The notes under the pieces were generated by a model. The model was not told the origin of the DNA, made no database searches, and was given only the letters and a program-made list of their open reading frames with translations. Made by a program: the position numbers and the translations under genes. This document shows, one piece after another, positions 1 to 7,341 of a stretch of DNA of 64,000 nt. Origin of the DNA: Bacteroidota bacterium (lineage in GTDB: Bacteria > Bacteroidota > Bacteroidia > Bacteroidales > Dysgonomonadaceae); NCBI GenBank assembly GCA_023622765.1, contig JAMNYO010000034.1, forward strand, positions 38,600 to 102,599. Reading direction: 5' to 3'. Positions within the stretch are counted from its first letter, which is position 1. The number at the start of each line of letters is the position of its first letter.

Positions 1-600
1 AAACCTTATCAGCATCACGGAAGAAGCCGAGATAATGTTGATTAAAGCACGGTTCATATCGAGCCAGTAACATAACGCGAACACGAGTCCCCCGATAATA
101 CAAGCTACCGCATAGATGTCCCGACGCAATATGAGCGGCATTTCATTAATTAAGACATCCCTAATCAGACCTCCGACCGAGCCAGTAATCATACCCATGA
201 TAATGGCAACCCAAAACGGGAGATTCGCGGCCAAGGTTTTTTCGATTCCCACCACTACAAATAGGCCGAGACCAATGGTATCGAATAAAAACAGGGTTTT
301 ATTCAACCTGAAAATATACTTTTTGAGAAAGATGAACGATAGCAAAGCCACCGCTGTAACTATTAGATAGGAGCTATTTAACATCCAAAATGGCATTACC
401 CCTAACAACAGGTCGCGCGTTGTTCCACCACCAATAGCCGTAACCAGTCCAACGACATAAGCTCCAAACCAATCGAATTCTTTTTCGGCAGCCAACCTAA
501 TCCCGCTCATAGCAAATGCAAAAGTTCCAATATGGTCTAGCAGTATGACAAAATTATCCCTAATATAATCTGATACAAGTTGATATAACAGTTCAAACAT
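1..600 (-). CDS. TRIC/UPF0126 family membrane channel protein, 3'-truncated by the window edge
   Basis: The minus strand is open for 200 codons from an ATG at 598-600 and runs off the window, so the C-terminus is missing. The product is very hydrophobic and shows the two-fold repeat of the trimeric intracellular cation channel / UPF0126 (YadS/YicG) family. Each half has a glycine-rich motif before an arginine: AIGGGTTRDLLLG in the first and TGSVGGLIRDVL in the second. Family members are inner-membrane proteins of about 200-215 residues, with potassium channel activity shown for some prokaryotic members. Only a few residues should therefore be missing. A promoter lies just upstream, so it is probably transcribed alone. 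Family assignment is firm; the ion carried here is unknown. Confidence 0.85.
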   Translation of the reverse strand, partial: MFELLYQLVSDYIRDNFVILLDHIGTFAFAMSGIRLAAEKEFDWFGAYVVGLVTAIGGGTTRDLLLGVMPFWMLNSSYLIVTAVALLSFIFLKKYIFRLNKTLFLFDTIGLGLFVVVGIEKTLAANLPFWVAIIMGMITGSVGGLIRDVLINEMPLILRRDIYAVACIIGGLVFALCYWLDMNRALINIISASSVMLIRF

Positions 601-657
601 TTTTTTATCAATTAATTGTCTATTATCTCTTTCTTAAATTTCCATCAATTATCAATG

Positions 658-689
658 CAAAGATAATCCTTCCGTGATGAACTTTACAA
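658..689 (-). promoter_or_regulatory. Bacteroidota-type promoter of the TRIC gene
   Basis: On the minus strand a -7 element TATCTTTG (658-665) matches TAnnTTTG. A TTG (687-689) lies 21 bp upstream as the -33 element. The predicted start of transcription is roughly 50 nt before the ATG of the TRIC gene. Consensus and spacing are those of the Bacteroides primary sigma factor; no experiment supports this particular site. Confidence 0.6.
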
Positions 690-834
690 AAAAAGAAAAA
701 AGAAAGCACATTGATACAATATCATGTTGTTTTTGGATGTATTAGGCAGTATCCTGAAAAAGCAAGTTGGGTTAAACACCCAAGTTGGATGATGAACAAA
801 TTAATTTGATTGGGAAGAAAATTGGTAGGCAGAC

Positions 835-1944
835 TTATATTGCCACGTTAAACCCCACCGATTTTCGTGTGTTTGCTTGCGTGGCATAGGAATTTTCATT
901 CTGGTTGTATATATCGGTCAATGTCATATGATTGTCGATTTTATTGTTGAAGCCAAGTTTGTCTGATAACGCTTGCGCTTTTGCCACATCAAGTTCATTA
1001 AATTCATATTTTGCAATTAATCTGCCTTTGCGGAGCAAAGCTTTATCAAGCCTTGATATATCGGTATTGAACGAGCAGATTATTTGAATGTTCAAACAGT
1101 CCGAAAGCAATCCGTCCGTAAGATTTAACAGTGCCGACACGGCCGATGAACCGCTTTGATTTCTGTCTATCAGGATATTTTCCGCATCTTCCACCACGAA
1201 AACACAGTTCTTGTTATCCAACAGCAGTTCCACGAGCCCGGGGTCGGTAATGGATGCTGCCATATTGGGTGGCAAGAAAATCACATCTTTACGAATTTGA
1301 CTTATCAGGTAACGCAAGTAAAATGTTTTCCCCGTTCCGGGTTTCCCGTGTAAAAGCACCAAACCTTTATCATTCTCTTTTTGCAAACGATTTATAATGG
1401 TTTCGTGAACAGGCAAAAAATCATCGTTATAGTTATCTTCAATGCTCAATTTTGGACGTTTAATATTCATTTTAGATGTAGTTAAATGATTGTGGCAACG
1501 ATGAATTAAACTGATATGCGGTTTATTCTTATTCTTCTTTTTAAAACCTGAAATCTCCTGTACTAATTTAGCGACCGTATCGTAAGGTGTAACTCTATAA
1601 TAAACTTCAAACTCACTTACATATTCACCCGATAAGGTAATAACCGTATCGTCAAACAGCCACAAAATTATGTCATTAATGGTCTTTCCTTTTTCAGTGT
1701 TTACAATAACATCTTTTATCTCATCACTGTATTGGGTGATAATGTGTTCAAGCGCTTTTTTAACACTAATTCCACTATCAAGCTCAATACTATTTGGAAA
1801 TGTGTTGAAGCAATACATAAACAGGTTACGTATGTCGATTTCTCTACTATTATTAATTGTCGTGAGTAGATCCAATTTTCCGGTGTCAATTGGCGTTGCT
1901 TTTGCCGCTGAAAGCTGAACGATTTTTTCAACTAAACTTTTCAT
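835..1944 (-). CDS. AAA+ ATPase of unknown target
   Basis: A 369-residue protein when started at the ATG at 1942-1944, which follows a purine-rich stretch. The open frame runs on upstream to 2058, but that part does not look like protein. The N-terminal half (1-190) has no motif I recognise. The C-terminal half is an AAA+ domain: Walker A GKPGTGKT (200-207), Walker B CVFVVED (247-253), a sensor-1-like SFNTD (291-295) and a basic RKGR (305-308) placed like an arginine finger. The arrangement recalls Bcs1/26S-like AAA ATPases of Bacteroidota annotated only as AAA family ATPase. No membrane segment is seen. A -7-like TATCTTTG (1970-1977) precedes it without a clear -33. No partner gene is adjacent, so its substrate cannot be told. 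Confidence 0.8.
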   Translation of the reverse strand: MKSLVEKIVQLSAAKATPIDTGKLDLLTTINNSREIDIRNLFMYCFNTFPNSIELDSGISVKKALEHIITQYSDEIKDVIVNTEKGKTINDIILWLFDDTVITLSGEYVSEFEVYYRVTPYDTVAKLVQEISGFKKKNKNKPHISLIHRCHNHLTTSKMNIKRPKLSIEDNYNDDFLPVHETIINRLQKENDKGLVLLHGKPGTGKTFYLRYLISQIRKDVIFLPPNMAASITDPGLVELLLDNKNCVFVVEDAENILIDRNQSGSSAVSALLNLTDGLLSDCLNIQIICSFNTDISRLDKALLRKGRLIAKYEFNELDVAKAQALSDKLGFNNKIDNHMTLTDIYNQNENSYATQANTRKSVGFNVAI

Positions 1945-2198
1945 CTGCTTCTTTTTATTGATTATGATGCAAAGATAGCCGCATGATACGCCAAAAGACT
2001 GCACACCTAAGTCAAATTTCAAAAAGAATGGGGTTATTGGTCCATTGATATTGTGCATCCACTACAGATGCATTGGAAAATGTTGTTTGAGCATGTTTTT
2101 CTTTGCCGTAAGCATCGTGAATATGCCTAACTGCCGATGAAAGCTGTGAGTGTCAGAGATGTGGAGTAGATGCATTTATTGAGATAGTACCATCAATA

Positions 2199-2462
2199 TC
2201 ATTTATCCATTTCAAACTTCTTGTTTAAAAACAAGTTAACAAAAGGATGCCATCTCTTCCAACTTTTCCCTATATGTATTGACGGATGATAAATAGCCAA
2301 TGCAGGAATGATTTTACCCTCTATATTGTATTTCCTTAATGGCAATGAATCACCATTTATTGGCATTCTTGATTTTTTCTGAAAATATTGAATAAATTGA
2401 TAAAAAATAACCCAACTCCAAAGGTCAACTCGCTCTTCTTGAGATAACTCTTTGTTTGTCAA
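2199..2462 (-). pseudogene. Small hypothetical gene or decayed gene fragment
   Basis: An 87-codon frame that can begin only at a TTG (2460-2462). The same frame stays open about 19 codons further upstream to a stop near 2520 and still reads like protein there (NGFESWKNTYTCFERF), but contains no ATG, GTG or TTG start. The sequence is rich in tryptophan and aromatic residues (LWSWVIFYQFIQYF, SWKRWHPF). I do not recognise a family. Lack of a good start next to protein-like sequence suggests the 3' part of a gene that lost its 5' end. A genuine small gene using TTG is the alternative. It lies between the AAA+ ATPase and the WYL regulator, on the same strand. Confidence 0.35.
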
Positions 2463-2678
2463 AAATCTTTCAAAACAAGTATAAGTATTTTTCCAACTTT
2501 CAAATCCATTATTATTTAGTTAGTAAATACTATTTTAATGGACTTTTTGAGTAACAACTTGATGTAAAGCTCCTTTTGCTTCCATATTGTTATAAGTCAA
2601 AGAAACAAACATACAATATTTCTATATAAAAACCAGCATTCTGATAGCTTTTCAGAATAATCATTATATGACAAAACG

Positions 2679-3623
2679 TTAAACCTTTCCTTCATACATC
2701 TCACTCATTTCCTTTACTTTACCGGCAAACTCATCCCGTAACCACTGTGGTTTTATCACCTCTACTTCTTCTCCATAAGAGAACAATTCTTTCATAAAAT
2801 CAAATGTCGGTTGAACAAAAAATTGGAACGTGGCAGAATCGCTATCTTCTGCAATCAAGGTTTGAGAATGATGCAAAGGAAGCGTTTCAAAATATTTTCG
2901 CTGATTACCAAACACTTTTACCTCTACAATTTCAGTATCATAGTCGGAATCAACAATAATCCCATAATTGTTATGAAAATAGTTTTCCGGTGAAAAATCG
3001 TCAGGATAATCGAATGGTGACTTTGTGATTTCCAATTGCTGTATGCGGTCGAGCGAGTAAATCCGCAGTTGATCGTAGTTAGGACTCCGGGCCAACACAT
3101 ACCATCGTTGTCTAAAAACCTTTAAACAGTAAGGTTCGATGTGAAAGGTAGTTGGTTTACTGCGCTCGAAACTTTGATAGGTTATCTCTACCGTTAAATT
3201 TTCTTTAATCGATTCGAGAAACGGGGTAAGGTATTGATGCCCAGAGGGAATATTCTCAAACAAAATTCTGTCTTGTACCCCCTTACTTTCGTTCAGTAAA
3301 TTACCTACTGAAAAGGCATTCAGCATCCAAGTGCGAATACCACCCCTGCGAATATCATCCTCGTTTTCTATGTAATAGACATAACCACCCCGCCTATCGC
3401 ACTCGATATTGATATCGAACATCTCTTCAATGGCAACTCTATGATTATGAAAAGTACGCAACGGGATATCTTCACCCGAGTAGTTTAAACGGGAGTGAAT
3501 CCATTTCTCATTGATTTCCTCAAACGTGATTCTGCCCGCCCGTTGAATGGTTTCAACCAACCAAACATAGCGGTTAAATAGGGCGGAAGTGTTTTCCTTG
3601 CTGCTTTTTCTATTTGGCTTCAT
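2679..3623 (-). CDS. WYL-domain transcriptional regulator
   Basis: A 314-residue protein of the YafY/PafC-like WYL family. The N-terminal part (about 15-90) is a winged-helix-like DNA-binding region. The middle (about 140-210) is the WYL domain, with the characteristic stretch ending RQRWYVLARS (171-180) followed by RIYSLDRIQ. The C-terminus (about 225-310) fits the WCX extension. WYL domains are Sm-fold ligand sensors, shown in some members to bind nucleic acid ligands, and such regulators often control stress or defence genes. Nothing here identifies its target; the nearest neighbours are the divergent higBA pair and the small fragment downstream. A TATTTTTG -7-like element sits at 3671-3678 on this strand without a well-spaced -33. 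Confidence 0.88.
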   Translation of the reverse strand: MKPNRKSSKENTSALFNRYVWLVETIQRAGRITFEEINEKWIHSRLNYSGEDIPLRTFHNHRVAIEEMFDINIECDRRGGYVYYIENEDDIRRGGIRTWMLNAFSVGNLLNESKGVQDRILFENIPSGHQYLTPFLESIKENLTVEITYQSFERSKPTTFHIEPYCLKVFRQRWYVLARSPNYDQLRIYSLDRIQQLEITKSPFDYPDDFSPENYFHNNYGIIVDSDYDTEIVEVKVFGNQRKYFETLPLHHSQTLIAEDSDSATFQFFVQPTFDFMKELFSYGEEVEVIKPQWLRDEFAGKVKEMSEMYEGKV

Positions 3624-3848
3624 ACAATGTTGTTTTCGTTTTCAGTCCACTGTTATAATCTGCGATATAACAAAAATAGAACAAACATATGCCAAATAAA
3701 AGCACAGGATAGCTAGAAAAATGATAAACTTTAGCGACGTAGACTGCTCAAAATAACAAAGCTCTGGCTGTACACCCGTAAGAGTTGCGCTCGCAAAAAA
3801 AGGACTCGTCACACCTTACTTAGCAAGCTACAAAGAAAATCAACAAAT

Positions 3849-3870
3849 TTGTTCGCAATTTTGTGAACAA
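3849..3870. promoter_or_regulatory. Inverted-repeat operator candidate of higBA
   Basis: A 22 bp dyad: TTGTTCGCAA, TT, then TTGTGAACAA, with arms matching at 9 of 10 positions. It includes the -33 TTG of the higB promoter, the place where a HigA-type antitoxin normally represses its own operon. Symmetry and position are seen directly; binding by this HigA is inference. Confidence 0.6.
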
Positions 3871-3892
3871 TTAGATATAATTCTTATATTTG
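3861..3892 (+). promoter_or_regulatory. Promoter of higBA
   Basis: A -33 TTG at 3861-3863 and a -7 TATATTTG at 3885-3892 are 21 bp apart and match the Bacteroidota consensus. The -7 element ends 20 nt before the higB ATG, so the leader is short. Confidence 0.6.
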
Positions 3893-3912
3893 CATTAGTC
3901 AACACGAAGTCT

Positions 3913-4227
3913 ATGATTGTAGTTTTTAACAAACGGTATTTGCAAGAACTCTACCAACAAGGGGCAAGTAGTAATAAAAAGCATCGCTTTCAACCACAGG
4001 TTGTTCGTAAGTATCAAGCCTGCATAAACCTTATGATAGCTACACCTGACCTGCAGTCACTTGCCAAATACAGAGGTTTGAATCTTAAAAAGCTCATAGG
4101 TGACAAGAACGATACGTTTTGTATACGGATTGACAGGCAATACCGCATTGAATTTACCGTGCAGGAATCCTTGGAACCCGTTGCAACCATTTGCTTCATT
4201 ACCGAATTATCCAAACACTATAAATAA
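3913..4227 (+). CDS. higB: HigB-like toxin, RelE/ParE superfamily
   Basis: A 104-residue protein of the plasmid-maintenance killer (HigB) type, a RelE-fold ribosome-dependent mRNA endonuclease in studied members. Recognisable pieces are the N-terminal MIVVFNKRYLQELY strand and helix, the central LAKYRGLNLKKL and the C-terminal strands TFCIRIDRQYRIEF and TICFITELSKHY, where the family's basic and aromatic active-site residues lie. Toxin precedes antitoxin with 10 bp between them, the order typical of hig loci and reversed from most relBE pairs. Length is normal and the frame intact. Confidence 0.88.
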   Translation: MIVVFNKRYLQELYQQGASSNKKHRFQPQVVRKYQACINLMIATPDLQSLAKYRGLNLKKLIGDKNDTFCIRIDRQYRIEFTVQESLEPVATICFITELSKHYK

Positions 4228-4237
4228 CTTTGCCATT

Positions 4238-4582
4238 ATGATCACAATACAAGGAATTAATCCCCGAATGATTGCTAACAATATCGTTCCTTCCGTACCT
4301 GTTCACCCGGGACCGGTCATTAAAGATGAAATCGAGTTCAGGGGTATCAGTCAACGGCAACTTGCCAAGCAAATGGGAATCTCTTATTCGCAGTTCAACG
4401 AAATCCTCAACGGTAAGCGCCCACTCTCTACTGAAACGGCTCTCTTGTTAGAAGCAACGTTGGGTATTGACGCTGCTCCACTAATGAATATGCAAACCGA
4501 TTATAACCTACAGGTAGCCAAAAACAATCAATCGTTTTTAAGGCGACTTAAGCAAGTGCGCGAAACATGCGCCTCGCTTTAG
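4238..4582 (+). CDS. higA: HigA-like antitoxin with XRE helix-turn-helix
   Basis: A 114-residue protein starting at the ATG at 4238-4240. A longer overlapping frame from 4100 is only a shadow of higB. The N-terminus carries VHPGPVIKDEI, the usual lead-in of HigA proteins. A helix-turn-helix follows: RGISQRQLAKQMGISYSQFN and an ILNGKRPLSTETALLLEATLG recognition and dimerisation region. It should neutralise the HigB encoded 10 bp upstream and repress the operon at the 3849-3870 dyad. Both are family knowledge applied here. Confidence 0.9.
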   Translation: MITIQGINPRMIANNIVPSVPVHPGPVIKDEIEFRGISQRQLAKQMGISYSQFNEILNGKRPLSTETALLLEATLGIDAAPLMNMQTDYNLQVAKNNQSFLRRLKQVRETCASL

Positions 4583-4606
4583 ACTTTCAGATAATTACTC
4601 TAATAG

Positions 4607-5434
4607 TTATTTTGTGCGCTTAATCCACTCGTCCGCGATGGCGGCATCGTAGCCCATCTTTTTTGCCTGCAGGAAGTCCTCACGAGCCGCCATCTTATCA
4701 AACTGCTCCAAGCGCAAACGGCCACGCAACACGTAGTAGTAGGGATTGTCCTTTTGTGAACTCCACGCCGCTTGCAGGTCGGCTGCCGCCCGTGAAAACC
4801 GATCGGTGTTCAGGTAACACTCCGCCCGGTTCATGTAAAAGATGGGATTAGGATCCGGCACGGTTTCCAACAGGTGGGTGTAAATGTCACCTGCGGCCTC
4901 CCAGTTATCGTCCAGCTTAAAGAGCAGCGACTCGCACAGCTTCGTGTACATATCATCCGGGGCAATCGCTTTCGCGGCGTTGAAATCGGCCTCGGCGCTC
5001 GCACGGTCGCTCTTATCCAGGAACAGCAATCCCCGGCGGTAATAGGCCTCCACATCTTCCGGGTAATGGCGAATGATGGCGTCATAATCCTCCATCGCCT
5101 CATCAAAACGGTCCATATCGCATAACAGAGAGGCACGGTGATGCAGCACCACCTTGGGCATCGGGTTATTCCCCAGGGAAGCGGTGAACGAGATATAGGC
5201 GTCGTCAAGCAGTCCCAGTTGCCGCTGCAAGATCCCCAAGTTCAATAGCAGCACGGGGTTATGCTCGTTCGCGGGCTCCATCGCCATGGCCCGCTGCAAA
5301 GCGTAAGCCGCGCTATCCAGTTTGTTCGCCTCTATATAGTCGGCCGATTGACTAACCCACCCCATGTAATCAGGTGTTTGCGCCACCAAAACAAGCGAGC
5401 AAAAAGACAGAAGCAGCGTAAATAAAGTTTTCAT
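4607..5434 (-). CDS. Exported tetratricopeptide-repeat protein
   Basis: A 275-residue protein started at the ATG at 5432-5434, which gives a clean signal peptide (MKTLFTLLLSFCSLVLVAQ, probable cleavage after VLVA). The upstream extension to 5518 is not protein-like. The rest is made of about six TPR units, for example LDSAAYALQRAMAMEPAN, YISFTASLGNNP, AMEDYDAIIRHYPEDVEAYYRRG and AEADFNAAKAIAPDD. TPR proteins of this kind are periplasmic or envelope scaffolds; no enzyme domain is present. Its promoter lies at 5460-5490 inside a repeat that recurs beyond hipBA, suggesting hipBA arrived between this gene and prfC. Confidence 0.85.
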   Translation of the reverse strand: MKTLFTLLLSFCSLVLVAQTPDYMGWVSQSADYIEANKLDSAAYALQRAMAMEPANEHNPVLLLNLGILQRQLGLLDDAYISFTASLGNNPMPKVVLHHRASLLCDMDRFDEAMEDYDAIIRHYPEDVEAYYRRGLLFLDKSDRASAEADFNAAKAIAPDDMYTKLCESLLFKLDDNWEAAGDIYTHLLETVPDPNPIFYMNRAECYLNTDRFSRAAADLQAAWSSQKDNPYYYVLRGRLRLEQFDKMAAREDFLQAKKMGYDAAIADEWIKRTK

Positions 5435-5459
5435 TTCATTCGTTGACTGATTCTCCCTA

Positions 5460-5490
5460 CAAAAGTACATGAAAAAACCGCTTTTCGCAA
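5460..5490 (-). promoter_or_regulatory. Promoter of the exported TPR gene, inside repeat copy 1
   Basis: On the minus strand TTG (5488-5490) and TACTTTTG (5460-5467) are separated by 20 bp, an exact match to the Bacteroidota -33/-7 pattern. The gene start is 25 nt downstream. Nearly all of this promoter lies in the direct repeat found again at 7289-7319; there the -7 element reads TACTTTAT and has lost its TTTG end. Confidence 0.65.
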
Positions 5491-5493
5491 GTG
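5462..5493 (+). repeat. Direct repeat, left copy, flanking hipBA
   Basis: This 32 bp stretch recurs at 7289-7319 with 29 matches, two substitutions and one missing A in an A-run. Shared core: CTTTTCGCAAGTG. The two copies bracket hipBA, leaving it as a discrete 1.8 kb unit. It carries the promoter of the leftward TPR gene, so this is probably the native copy. Confidence 0.75.
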
Positions 5494-5559
5494 CAATAGG
5501 AATACACATCCATATCAATTTTCGCTTTCATGTACGACAATCAAAAAAAGACATAATGC

Positions 5560-5606
5560 TTGATATATCAAACATATTTACTATTTTTGCACGATATATC
5601 AAACAT
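5560..5606 (+). promoter_or_regulatory. hipBA promoter with overlapping operator repeats
   Basis: A -33 TTG (5560-5562) and a -7 TATTTTTG (5582-5589) are 19 bp apart. The 14 bp sequence GATATATCAAACAT occurs twice, at 5562-5575 and 5593-5606, one copy overlapping the -33 and one just after the -7. The left copy is part of a perfect 12 bp palindrome TTGATATATCAA (5560-5571). Two equal sites 31 bp apart astride the core promoter are what a HipB-type repressor would need for autorepression. The repressor assignment is inference. Confidence 0.65.
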
Positions 5607-5683
5607 TATTGTAAAACAACTGCTTGAATTATTACGCTTCGGCGTAGAACTTCGAATTCAAGACAGTCAAAAAAAATCAAGTT

Positions 5684-6007
5684 ATGAAGAGAGCGAAAAC
5701 TGTTCTATTACCCAGGCTGGCGTCTATCCTAGAAGAGATGGGCGAGAATATAAAGCTTGCCCGTTTAAGAAGGAAGTTATCGGCTGAACAGGTTGCCGAA
5801 CGTGCCGGCATTTCACGTTCTACCCTGTGGCTGGTTGAACAAGGGTCACCGGGTACTTCATTGGGGATTTACGCCCAAGTATTGTTTGTACTGGGGTTAG
5901 AAAAAGACCTGCTCCTGTTGGCAAAAGATGACAAATTGGGTAGAAAGTTACAGGATGCGAATTTAAGAACCGGTGCCAGGGCTCCCAAGAAAAGTTCCAT
6001 ACAGTAA
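5684..6007 (+). CDS. hipB: HipB-like XRE-family antitoxin
   Basis: A 107-residue helix-turn-helix protein. The HTH spans about residues 21-75: GENIKLARLRRKLSAEQVAE, then RAGISRSTLWLVEQGSPGTS, then LGIYAQVLFVLGLEKDLLLL. This fits HipB-type antitoxins that hold the HipA kinase and repress the operon. The C-terminal tail is basic and probably disordered. hipA starts 23 bp downstream on the same strand. An overlapping frame at 5560-5787 is spurious. Confidence 0.85.
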   Translation: MKRAKTVLLPRLASILEEMGENIKLARLRRKLSAEQVAERAGISRSTLWLVEQGSPGTSLGIYAQVLFVLGLEKDLLLLAKDDKLGRKLQDANLRTGARAPKKSSIQ

Positions 6008-6030
6008 AATTTAAAGATAAAAAGAATCGC

Positions 6031-7290
6031 ATGAAACGAAAGGAGATATTCGTGTACGCCGATTGGGTGGGATTAGGCGGTCCCACCCTGATGGGAGTCT
6101 TAGCAGTTGACGTGTTGAAGGGGCAAGAGATTTTCTCTTTCGAGTATTCCGGTGAATGGCTGAAATCCAACCATGTCTACATGTTAGACCCTGATTTGGG
6201 ATTTTACCCTGGACCACAGTACTTGAGGGACGAAAAAAATAATTTCGGGCTATTTTTAGATTCCTCTCCCGACCGTTGGGGGCGTGTGTTGATGGAACGG
6301 AGGGAAGCCATTCTGGCCAAAACGGAAAACAGGCAAGCCCGGAAACTCCACGAATCGGACTTCCTATTGGGAGTATATGATTTGCATCGGATGGGAGCGT
6401 TACGTTTCAAACTTGAACCGAAAGGAGATTTCTTGGACAATGATAAAGACTATTCGGCACCACCATGGACTTCTATTCGAGAGTTGGAACACGCGAGCCT
6501 GGAGTTGGAAAAAAATATCGAAGAGGATAATCCAGACATGTTGAAATGGATAAAGTTGCTGATGGCCCCGGGGTCATCTTTGGGAGGCGCGAGACCCAAG
6601 GCAAGCGTGCAAGACACAACCGGGGCGCTTTGGATCGCGAAATTCCCCAGCAAGAACGATATTATTGACATTGGAGCTTGGGAAATGTTGGCGAATGATT
6701 TGGCGCGAAAATCGGGTATCGAAACGGCCCACGCGATGATACAAAAATACAACAACAGGCACCACACCTATTTAACCAAACGGTTCGATAGGACACCCAC
6801 GGGAGAACGACTACACTTTTCTTCGGCAATGACCTTATTGGGATACAGCGACGGCATGGGAGCCGAAGAAGGGGTTAGCTATCTAGAGTTGGTAGAGTTT
6901 ATCATTCAAAACGGGGCCGATGTATCCGCCGACTTGAAAGAGTTGTTCAGAAGAATCGTCTTTTCAATAGCCATCAGCAACACGGACGACCATTTAAGAA
7001 ATCACGGTTTCCTTTTAACGGAGAATGGCTGGATACTTTCACCTGCTTATGACATGAACCCCGATCGGCACGGCATGGGTTTAAAACTCAATATTTCAGA
7101 AAATGACAACTTTTTGGACTTTAACTTAGCGTTGAGCATGGCTTCGTACTTTAGATTAACCGAAAGTGATGCGACTAACCTGATCAATAACATCAGAACG
7201 GTTGTTTCTGATTGGGAAAGAACCGCGAACAAGTACTCCATACCAAAAAATGAACAAGCATTGATGAAATCTGCTTTTCGATGGCAATAA
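6031..7290 (+). CDS. hipA: HipA-family serine/threonine kinase toxin
   Basis: A 419-residue full-length HipA-like kinase. The N-terminal subdomain (1-130) includes the family segment FLDSSPDRWGRVLM (75-88). The glycine-rich, autophosphorylated loop is GSSLGGARPKA (181-191). The catalytic stretch is SNTDDHLRNHG (316-326) and the metal-binding motif LSPAYDMNP (336-344). In E. coli HipA phosphorylates glutamyl-tRNA synthetase and causes dormancy; other HipA proteins use other targets, so the substrate here is unknown. All key residues are present, so it should be active. N and C lobes are in one protein, unlike the split hipBST systems. The stop codon overlaps the right copy of the flanking repeat. 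Confidence 0.9.
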   Translation: MKRKEIFVYADWVGLGGPTLMGVLAVDVLKGQEIFSFEYSGEWLKSNHVYMLDPDLGFYPGPQYLRDEKNNFGLFLDSSPDRWGRVLMERREAILAKTENRQARKLHESDFLLGVYDLHRMGALRFKLEPKGDFLDNDKDYSAPPWTSIRELEHASLELEKNIEEDNPDMLKWIKLLMAPGSSLGGARPKASVQDTTGALWIAKFPSKNDIIDIGAWEMLANDLARKSGIETAHAMIQKYNNRHHTYLTKRFDRTPTGERLHFSSAMTLLGYSDGMGAEEGVSYLELVEFIIQNGADVSADLKELFRRIVFSIAISNTDDHLRNHGFLLTENGWILSPAYDMNPDRHGMGLKLNISENDNFLDFNLALSMASYFRLTESDATNLINNIRTVVSDWERTANKYSIPKNEQALMKSAFRWQ

Positions 7291-7319
7291 AGTAGATGAA
7301 AAACCACTTTTCGCAAGTG
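7289..7319 (+). repeat. Direct repeat, right copy, flanking hipBA
   Basis: A 31 bp imperfect copy of 5462-5493. It begins within the hipA stop codon and ends 22 bp before the end of prfC. On the minus strand it keeps the TTG of the promoter but not the TTTG of the -7 box, so it looks like a non-functional duplicate. Confidence 0.75.
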
Positions 7320-7341
7320 TATGATACAATCACTGAACCCG

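Noticed and set aside
4100-4237. Upstream extension of higA
   Set aside because: It overlaps higB in another frame and adds non-conserved residues; the ATG at 4238 gives the normal HigA start.
5560-5787. Small frame before hipB
   Set aside because: It covers the promoter and operators and overlaps hipB in another frame.
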